A DNA stretch of 5,289 nt from contig JAGBUF010000263.1 in the NCBI GenBank assembly GCA_017630975.1, forward strand, positions 1 through 5,289, read 5' to 3'. This DNA is from Paraprevotella sp. (lineage in GTDB: Bacteria > Bacteroidota > Bacteroidia > Bacteroidales > Bacteroidaceae). Position 1 is the first letter of the stretch. Every line of letters starts with the position of its first letter. The notes beneath the pieces were generated by a model. That model did no database searches. It saw nothing but the letters and a program-made list of their open reading frames with translations, and was not told the DNA's origin. A program made the translations under genes and the position numbers. Positions 1-5,289 of the stretch are shown one piece after another.

Positions 1-76
1 ATATATTTAAACTCCAATCAATATTCATTAACTTTGAACAATAAAATACAACCTTTGTTATTAACAAATATATAAT
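1..76 (+). promoter_or_regulatory. AT-rich leader upstream of gene 1, possible promoter region
   Basis: This non-coding stretch precedes the first gene and probably holds its promoter or the 3' part of it. The Bacteroides primary sigma factor recognises a -33 TTTG and a -7 TAnnTTTG. The best -7 candidate is AACCTTTG at 50-57, one mismatch from consensus. A TTTG at 33-36 lies upstream, but the 13-base gap is shorter than the roughly 19-21 bases usually seen, so the pair is weak. If the -7 box is real, the untranslated leader would be only about a dozen bases. No Shine-Dalgarno sequence is present, which is normal for this phylum. The true promoter, or an upstream operon gene, may lie outside the window. 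Confidence 0.3.
54..68. repeat. Perfect 15-base palindrome, possible operator
   Basis: TTTGTTA-T-TAACAAA is a perfect inverted repeat with 7-base arms around a central T, ending 8 bases before the gene 1 start codon. It overlaps the TTTG of the candidate -7 box, so a regulator bound here could block transcription or translation. A palindrome of this size can arise by chance in AT-rich DNA. I do not recognise it as the site of a particular regulator, and it is too short and AT-rich to be a terminator. Confidence 0.35.
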
Positions 77-1930
77 ATGGAATACAAAAATCTAAAGATG
101 AAGGAAAAATTGGGAAAACTGGAATGGAGCAGCATCATATATGGAGTGATTGTACCTGCCATCATGGGAGTTATTCTGTTTTTCTTTGAAAATGAAACTT
201 TCTACCGGATACAAGAACTCAACATATTTGTTCCCGGCAGTACATTCTACAGCATTTTTTCTGAATACCCCGGTGGTACGTTACAATGGATAGGATGTTT
301 TTTCACACAATTTTTCTACTATCCGGCATGGGGGTGTAGCATTCTGGTTGCCATGTGGATGATGATTTATTTCATCATGCGCTCTGCATTCAAATTGAAA
401 GGTGCTGCCAATATTATCCCCCTGATAGCCATCGTCTCACTGTTGGCAAGTATCGTAGAAATGGGATACTTTATATACTACATGAAACTGCAAGGATACT
501 TCTTCATTGCGACTATAGGATGTTTGATAGTATCTGCCGCTATATGGTTGTTCAACAAAACCATCCACAAAAAGGTAATCAGTTTATGTGGAATCATCAT
601 TTGGACAGCATTGGGCTACCCTCTCCTTGGTGCTTATGCTCTACTAGGAACACTATGTATGACCATCATGTATTGGAGAGCCAGTGGCATTGACCACCTA
701 CAACGAATCGTCATGAGTATTGTGGGGTTATTGAGTATCATTGGAGTTCCCCTCATTGCATGGCAATTCTATGCACAAACCAGCCTAAACGAAATATACA
801 CGGCAGCACTTCCGAGTTTTGATATAGCAGCTACTATATACGATGAATATAAGACACCTTATTACATACTCATTGTCACATTTATATTAAGTGCTATATT
901 CTATCAAACCAACCTACGATGCAAAAGACCCATCTACATCTTATTGGCGCATGTAGCTATATTAGCAGGGGCTATCGTTTTTCTCCAGCACAAATGGTAC
1001 ATCAATGAGAACTTCCAAAAGGAACTAAAAATGACTCGCGCCATAGAGAATTTAGATTGGGAAGAGGTACTGAGAATCTATATCAAAGGCGAAGAAGAAC
1101 CGACACGACTAATGGTCATGAACAAGAACCTGGCATTGTTCCGATTAGGAAGAGCCGGCAATGAAATGTTCCAATACCGAGAGGGTGGTGCTCATCCCAA
1201 AGCTCCTTTCAAAGTAAGACTGGTACAGATGGGTGGAAAAATGTTGTACTACCATTACGGACAAGAAAATTTCTGCTACCGCTGGTGTATGGAAGATGGA
1301 GTGACATACGGTTGGAAGGTTGAATACCTTAAATATATGGCCAAGACCTCTTTAATCAATAACGATTTTAAAGTGGCTGAAAAATATCTGAACATCCTCA
1401 AAAAAACAATGTTCCACAAAGATTGGGCAGAAAAGTACACCGAATACCTGTACCAACCTAAGAAAATCAGAGAAAGTGAAGAGTTCAAGCCCATCATTGA
1501 CCTGTTGCCACCCAAGAATGAATTGGCTTCTGACCTCAGCGTCATTGAAATGTACTTGATGACCATTTTTGCAAATGGCAACAGTGATAATCCGGTGTAT
1601 CAAGAGCAAACATTGATTGCTGCATTACAGATGAAGGATATCTCACTGTTCTGGCCTCGTTTCTTCAAATATGCAGAGATGCACATCGGTCAGCATATGC
1701 CTCGCTACTACCAAGAGGCGGCCTACTTATATGGTCATTTAGAAGACAAGGTAAACATCAGTCAAATGCCATTTGACCAAGAAGTGAAGGACACCTATAA
1801 ACGTTTCACTGATTTTGCTGAACATTGCAGAGGCATGTCGGAAGAACAGATGGCAAAAGCCTTCCGCCCTCAATTTGGTCACACTTTCTTTTATTTTTAT
1901 TTCTTAGTAAACGGACTTCAAACCTACTAA
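77..1930 (+). CDS. Polytopic membrane protein with C-terminal helical domain (DUF6057-like)
   Basis: This 617-residue protein has no function I can name. Residues 1-17 are charged and cytoplasmic-looking. Hydrophobic segments lie near 18-37, 70-102 (one or two), 111-135, 139-159, 166-180, 182-200, 208-230, 261-278 and 284-304, giving about eight to ten membrane helices. From about 310 to 600 the protein is soluble and mainly helical, with TPR-like stretches (for example 318-365 and 412-455), and it ends in an aromatic tail (GHTFFYFYFL, 601-610). The layout and the FSEYPGG motif (61-67) fit, from memory, the Bacteroidales family DUF6057; this was not checked by search. A helical bundle with a first extracytoplasmic loop and a TPR-like tail is loosely reminiscent of GT-C glycosyltransferases, but I see no diagnostic catalytic motif. 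ATG at 77 is the first in-frame start; the ATG at 98 (Met8) is a possible alternative with an A-rich upstream sequence. It is probably cotranscribed with the next gene, 2 bases downstream. Confidence 0.85.
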   Translation: MEYKNLKMKEKLGKLEWSSIIYGVIVPAIMGVILFFFENETFYRIQELNIFVPGSTFYSIFSEYPGGTLQWIGCFFTQFFYYPAWGCSILVAMWMMIYFIMRSAFKLKGAANIIPLIAIVSLLASIVEMGYFIYYMKLQGYFFIATIGCLIVSAAIWLFNKTIHKKVISLCGIIIWTALGYPLLGAYALLGTLCMTIMYWRASGIDHLQRIVMSIVGLLSIIGVPLIAWQFYAQTSLNEIYTAALPSFDIAATIYDEYKTPYYILIVTFILSAIFYQTNLRCKRPIYILLAHVAILAGAIVFLQHKWYINENFQKELKMTRAIENLDWEEVLRIYIKGEEEPTRLMVMNKNLALFRLGRAGNEMFQYREGGAHPKAPFKVRLVQMGGKMLYYHYGQENFCYRWCMEDGVTYGWKVEYLKYMAKTSLINNDFKVAEKYLNILKKTMFHKDWAEKYTEYLYQPKKIRESEEFKPIIDLLPPKNELASDLSVIEMYLMTIFANGNSDNPVYQEQTLIAALQMKDISLFWPRFFKYAEMHIGQHMPRYYQEAAYLYGHLEDKVNISQMPFDQEVKDTYKRFTDFAEHCRGMSEEQMAKAFRPQFGHTFFYFYFLVNGLQTY

Positions 1931-1932
1931 TC

Positions 1933-1992
1933 ATGAAAAAATATTTTAACATTACCTTATATTTGTGCTTTGTCCTCCTCATCATCAGTTGC
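1933..1992 (+). other. Lipoprotein signal peptide with lipobox cysteine
   Basis: The first 20 codons of the propeller protein encode a basic start (MKK), a hydrophobic core (about residues 9-18) and a lipobox ending in Cys20 (codon tgc at 1990-1992). Signal peptidase II cleavage before Cys20 would leave a lipid-anchored mature protein of 479 residues starting CGAKAP. This signal also supports ATG 1933 as the true start. Confidence 0.85.
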
Positions 1993-3429
1993 GGTGCCAA
2001 AGCACCGGACACCTATACCGAGTCCAAAAAAGCAGCCCTCATCTATCCTGATTATTTGAATGTAACTGTTCCATCCAATATCGCTCCATTACATTTCATG
2101 ATTGACGAGGTGGCAGATAAATACACCACTCGAATCACATATCCCGGCGGAGAATGGATTACCAACAGCCAACAAGTGACCCCCGGTATTTCAAAATGGA
2201 AGAAAATGCTGGAGATGTCCAAAGGGCAATCCTTGAATGTGGAAATTTTCTTGTTCAAGGAAGAGAAATGGACACGCATGCAACCATTTAAAATCAACAT
2301 TGCAGAGGAAGAGATTGACCCATATATTTCATACCGCTTGATCAGTCCTTCCTATGTCACATACAGGGATTTATCCATCAATCAAAGAAACATCACGAAC
2401 TTTGACGAAAGCATCATATATGGAAACATGAGCAATACCACCTCCGAGGACGGACAATGTATCAATTGCCATTCATACCAGAACTATGACCCGAATCGTC
2501 TCCAATTCCATGCTCGACATAACAAAGGCGGTACCATCATTGCATACGATGGTAAGATGTCCAAGCACACATTAAAAACGGACTCACTCATTTCAAATGG
2601 TGTCTATCCTTCATGGCATCCCACCAAGAAACTGATTGCGTATTCTGTCAATAATACAGGACAAACATTCCACACCCGTTCCGCCAACAAGATTGAAGTG
2701 CAGGATTGGGCAAGCGATTTGATGCTGTATGACATTGACAGGAACGAGGTGACACGAATCATCGGCAATAAAAATGAATACGAAGTTTTCCCTTGGTGGA
2801 GCCCGGACGGAAAATATCTATACTATGCCTCCGCCCTTTTGGAGCGCAAGGATACCGGCGATGTGATGCGTGAAATCATTCTGCGATATGAAGATATGAA
2901 ATACAATCTCTATCGTCGTCCTTATAATGAAGAACTGCGCACATTTGGTGAGGCTGAAATGGTCTATGATGCAGCGAGCATCGGAAAAAGCGCCACACTT
3001 CCGAGAATCTCTCCCGATGGAAAATTCCTGATGTTCGCCATGGCTGAATATGGTGTATTTCATATCTGGCACAAGGATGCTGATTTATATTCTATAAAAT
3101 TAGAAAATGGACACATCAGAAAGATGCACGAAATCTGCTCCAACGACGTGGAGAGCTATCATTCATATAGTAGCAATGGACGTTGGGTGATATTCAGTAG
3201 CAGACGATATGATGGTAACTTTACACGTCCATTCATCGCCTATATCGATGAGGATGGCATTGGTCGCAGACCATTTGAGTTGCCACAGGAAAATCCGAAT
3301 TTTCATCGTGAATTCATGAAAAGCTACAATATTCCGGAGTTCATGAGCGGCCCTGTGAAAATTAGTCCACATGAATTCAGCACACTCATTAAAAATTCTG
3401 AAAACATACAAGCAACCCAACGTAATTAA
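1933..3429 (+). CDS. PD40/TolB-like beta-propeller lipoprotein with CxxCH haem c motif
   Basis: This 498-residue protein is predicted to be a membrane-anchored lipoprotein. A short hydrophobic signal ends in the lipobox IIS-C, with Cys20 as the lipidated residue. The following GAKAPD lacks the acidic run typical of Bacteroidota surface-export signals, so a periplasmic-facing location is favoured. Residues 38-130 are beta-rich, with a VTVPSNIAPLHF motif (44-55). CINCH at 176-180 is a classic covalent haem c attachment motif. The C-terminal half is a propeller with PD40-type repeats at about 227-238 (SWHPTKKLIAYS), 289-300 (WSPDGKYLYYAS), 359-370 (ISPDGKFLMFAM) and 412-423 (YSSNGRWVIFSS). From memory, relatives are annotated as TolB-like or cytochrome c biogenesis proteins in Bacteroides; their role is unknown to me. 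The start at 1933 is chosen because it gives a clean lipoprotein signal right after the upstream stop; an in-frame ATG at 1825 would add 36 residues inside gene 1. No Shine-Dalgarno is seen, so translational coupling to gene 1 is plausible. Confidence 0.9.
   Translation: MKKYFNITLYLCFVLLIISCGAKAPDTYTESKKAALIYPDYLNVTVPSNIAPLHFMIDEVADKYTTRITYPGGEWITNSQQVTPGISKWKKMLEMSKGQSLNVEIFLFKEEKWTRMQPFKINIAEEEIDPYISYRLISPSYVTYRDLSINQRNITNFDESIIYGNMSNTTSEDGQCINCHSYQNYDPNRLQFHARHNKGGTIIAYDGKMSKHTLKTDSLISNGVYPSWHPTKKLIAYSVNNTGQTFHTRSANKIEVQDWASDLMLYDIDRNEVTRIIGNKNEYEVFPWWSPDGKYLYYASALLERKDTGDVMREIILRYEDMKYNLYRRPYNEELRTFGEAEMVYDAASIGKSATLPRISPDGKFLMFAMAEYGVFHIWHKDADLYSIKLENGHIRKMHEICSNDVESYHSYSSNGRWVIFSSRRYDGNFTRPFIAYIDEDGIGRRPFELPQENPNFHREFMKSYNIPEFMSGPVKISPHEFSTLIKNSENIQATQRN
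2458..2472 (+). other. CxxCH haem c-binding motif
   Basis: These codons encode C176-I-N-C179-H180 in the lipoprotein. Two cysteines for thioether bonds and a histidine for axial ligation are the signature of c-type haem attachment by a periplasmic cytochrome c maturation system, and the protein's predicted export fits that. His193 and His196, or a nearby methionine, could be the distal ligand; this is a guess. Only one such motif occurs in the protein. The motif is short and could instead form a disulfide or bind a metal. Confidence 0.6.
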
Positions 3430-3440
3430 ACATATTACAG

Positions 3441-5289
3441 ATGAAGAAAAAAAGTATTGTCATTCTTGCGACATCTGCATTATTGATGTCAGCCCAAACA
3501 ATTCAATCTCAAGGAAACATTGAAGATTACAAACGAGCATTTGGCATCAGAGGGAAATACAGCAACAAGGTCATCGGCAACATAACACCTAATGTTTACC
3601 GTAATGACAGCAAAAAAGATACTCATTTTTGGTACTCAACATTCAATGGAGACTCTACCATTTATTATGATGTAAACAAAGCAACTGGTGAAAAGACACT
3701 CTTACCGGGTCATCCTATCCCCCCTCGTAAACCGACAGCCTCAAAAGGACGCCAACGTCATTGGATGGAGGTTCCGGACGAGAAAGAAGGACAAAGTCAC
3801 AAACAAGGTGTGGCAGGCAAGGATGAATACCTCTTCCATAAGGATAATAATCTGTATCTGAAAAACAAACAAAGTGACACAGAGACTCAAATTACATTTG
3901 ACGGAACGGACTCTTGTTACTACTCTATCTGGGGCACATGGTCACCAGACAACAAGTATTATGCGACCGTAAAAATCAAACCGGCGCCAAAGCGTTTTGT
4001 TACTTATACACTCTCTTCCCCTCGCCACCGTCTGCAACCCGTCTATTCTCAACAGGAATATGCTAAGCCGGGAGATTCTCTGAACTACCGCATACCTGTA
4101 GTTATTGACATGGAGAACAAAAAGGTCATTGAGCCGTCAACAGCTTTGTTCCAGTCACAATACTACGTGACACGCCCCGAATGGGACAAGAACGGAAAGA
4201 CCCTTACATTTGAGTTCAACGAACGGGGACACAAGCACTTCCGTATCCTGGAAATGGACTTGAAAGGTAATGTTCGCACCTTGATTGAAGAGGCAAACGA
4301 CAAGTATGTCGCTTACTCACGCAACTTGCGCCGCAATTTCGATGGTGGTAACAAGATTTTATGGAAGAGCGACCGCGACGGACATGCACACCTATATATA
4401 TATGACCGCAAAACAGAAAAGTTGACTCAGGTAACCAAAGGAGACTTCTGGGTGCGCGATGTTCAGCACATTGATTATGAGGAGGGGAAAAAGAAAGGAA
4501 CGATATACTTTTCTGCTAATGGAATGGGATATAAAAATATGGGAACTGTGCAATCCAGTTTCGACGGTGTCATTCCACAAGAAGATCCCTATCATGTACA
4601 CTACTACCGTATCGACACCAACGGCAAAAACTTGGTGTGCCTTACACCGGAAAAGGGGAACCATAAAGTCACATATAGCAATGACTTTACAACACTCATT
4701 GACACTTACTCATCTGTAGATCAAGCACCAATTGCCGTACTTCGCAACGCCAAGAATGGTAAAGTCATCTCTACCCTTGAAACAGCAGACATTTCCCGTC
4801 TTGAACAAAACGGTTGGAAAGCGCCAGAGGTGTTTGTAGCACCCGGCCGTGATGGGAAAACGGATATGTGGGGCATCATCCAACGCCCATCCAACTTTGA
4901 CCCCAACAAGAAGTACCCCGTGATAGAATACATCTACTCCGGACCCGGCGATCAATATGTGCCCAAGACCTTCACGCCTTGGCTTTGGAACCTTGCGGAC
5001 CTGGCCGAACTGGGCTTCATTGTTGTACAGTTGGACGCCATGACCACCTCTTTCCGTTCACTTGATTTTGAGCAGGTGTGCTATAAGAACCTGAAAGACG
5101 CCGGTTTCCCTGACCGTATAGAATGGATCAAGGCCGCTGCTGAAAAATATCCTTACATGGACATTGAGAATATGGGTATCTACGGATGTTCTGCCGGTGG
5201 ACAAGAGGCACTGGCTGCCCTCCTCTTCCACGGTGACTTCTACAAAGTGGCATACTCCGCTTGCGGATGTCATGACAACCGGATGGATA
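3441..5289 (+). CDS. S9 family (prolyl oligopeptidase/DPP IV-like) serine peptidase, 3' end cut by window
   Basis: The frame is open from ATG 3441 to the window end: 616 complete codons with no stop. Residues 1-23 form a probable Sec signal peptide (MKKKSIVILATSALL, cleavage perhaps after Ala18 or Ser23). Residues about 40-450 match a DPP IV N-terminal beta-propeller, with GTWSPDNKYYAT (165-176) and SDRDGHAHLYIYD (310-322). The alpha/beta hydrolase domain starts near 465, with YPVIEYIYSGPG (492-503) and the nucleophile elbow YGCSAGG (581-587), where Ser584 is the expected catalytic serine. The segment NLKDAGFPDRIEWIKAAAEK (550-569) is typical of S9 relatives in Bacteroidota. The catalytic Asp and His should follow downstream, outside the window; relatives run to roughly 700-850 residues. 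The DPP IV double-Glu segment is not visible where expected, between ITFDG (151-155) and WSPD (167-170), so dipeptidyl aminopeptidase activity should not be assumed. The gene begins 11 bases after the lipoprotein gene and is likely in the same operon. Substrate unknown. Confidence 0.92.
   Translation, partial: MKKKSIVILATSALLMSAQTIQSQGNIEDYKRAFGIRGKYSNKVIGNITPNVYRNDSKKDTHFWYSTFNGDSTIYYDVNKATGEKTLLPGHPIPPRKPTASKGRQRHWMEVPDEKEGQSHKQGVAGKDEYLFHKDNNLYLKNKQSDTETQITFDGTDSCYYSIWGTWSPDNKYYATVKIKPAPKRFVTYTLSSPRHRLQPVYSQQEYAKPGDSLNYRIPVVIDMENKKVIEPSTALFQSQYYVTRPEWDKNGKTLTFEFNERGHKHFRILEMDLKGNVRTLIEEANDKYVAYSRNLRRNFDGGNKILWKSDRDGHAHLYIYDRKTEKLTQVTKGDFWVRDVQHIDYEEGKKKGTIYFSANGMGYKNMGTVQSSFDGVIPQEDPYHVHYYRIDTNGKNLVCLTPEKGNHKVTYSNDFTTLIDTYSSVDQAPIAVLRNAKNGKVISTLETADISRLEQNGWKAPEVFVAPGRDGKTDMWGIIQRPSNFDPNKKYPVIEYIYSGPGDQYVPKTFTPWLWNLADLAELGFIVVQLDAMTTSFRSLDFEQVCYKNLKDAGFPDRIEWIKAAAEKYPYMDIENMGIYGCSAGGQEALAALLFHGDFYKVAYSACGCHDNRMD

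Noticed and set aside
1..73. Inverted repeat ATATATTT (1-8) and AAATATAT (66-73)
   Set aside because: Short, purely A/T and separated by 57 bases; expected by chance in such DNA.
355..693. 112-codon plus-strand frame inside gene 1
   Set aside because: It is a shifted reading of the membrane-helix region, rich in His and Cys with no coherent domain.
1825..1932. In-frame upstream ATG that would lengthen the lipoprotein by 36 residues
   Set aside because: The extension overlaps the end of gene 1 and would bury the lipobox signal behind a non-signal-like N-terminus; ATG 1933 gives a standard lipoprotein start.
1276..2300. Minus-strand open frames of 68-101 codons opposite genes 1 and 2
   Set aside because: They lie antisense within well-supported genes, have no recognisable domains and look like chance open frames.
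131..2424. Exact 15-base direct repeat AGCATCATATATGGA at 131-145 and 2410-2424
   Set aside because: Both copies encode an S-I-I-Y-G stretch inside unrelated proteins; a single shared word with no flanking similarity is most simply chance.
2818..3420. Minus-strand open frames opposite the propeller lipoprotein
   Set aside because: Complement of the conserved PD40 repeat region; no protein features of their own.
3430..3440. Possible terminator or promoter between genes 2 and 3
   Set aside because: The gap is only 11 bases, with no hairpin or T-run, and fits continued transcription.
4392..5273. Open frames on both strands within the S9 peptidase gene
   Set aside because: The peptidase frame runs through the region without a stop and carries family motifs; the others are shadows.

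Overview
The window looks like a piece of a Bacteroidota chromosome, most likely order Bacteroidales (Bacteroides, Phocaeicola or a relative). The grounds are protein-level resemblance to families I know mainly from that group, AT-leaning coding sequence, start codons without Shine-Dalgarno sequences but with AT-rich upstream DNA, and a lipoprotein with a short lipobox signal. The genus cannot be fixed from the sequence alone.

Layout: a 76-base AT-rich leader is followed by three closely packed genes, all on the + strand. Gene 1 (77-1930) encodes a 617-residue polytopic membrane protein with a C-terminal soluble helical domain, resembling the uncharacterised DUF6057 group. Gene 2 (1933-3429) starts 2 bases after the gene 1 stop. 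It encodes a 498-residue lipoprotein with a beta-rich N-terminal domain, a CxxCH haem c-type motif and at least four PD40/TolB-like propeller repeats. Gene 3 (3441 to beyond the window end) starts 11 bases later. It encodes a secreted S9 (prolyl oligopeptidase/DPP IV-like) serine peptidase, cut by the window edge 32 residues after its nucleophile serine. No RNA gene, mobile element, CRISPR array, tRNA or convincing terminator is visible, and the two intergenic gaps are too short to hold one.

Together the genes look like a single transcription unit for a cell-envelope module: an inner-membrane protein, a membrane-anchored periplasmic propeller that may carry haem, and a periplasmic or surface peptidase. 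The joint function is not known to me, and any physical or functional link is inference from spacing and predicted location. The points most worth following up are the CxxCH motif embedded in a TolB-like propeller lipoprotein, the apparent lack of the DPP IV double-glutamate segment in the S9 peptidase, and a perfect 15-base palindrome just upstream of gene 1.
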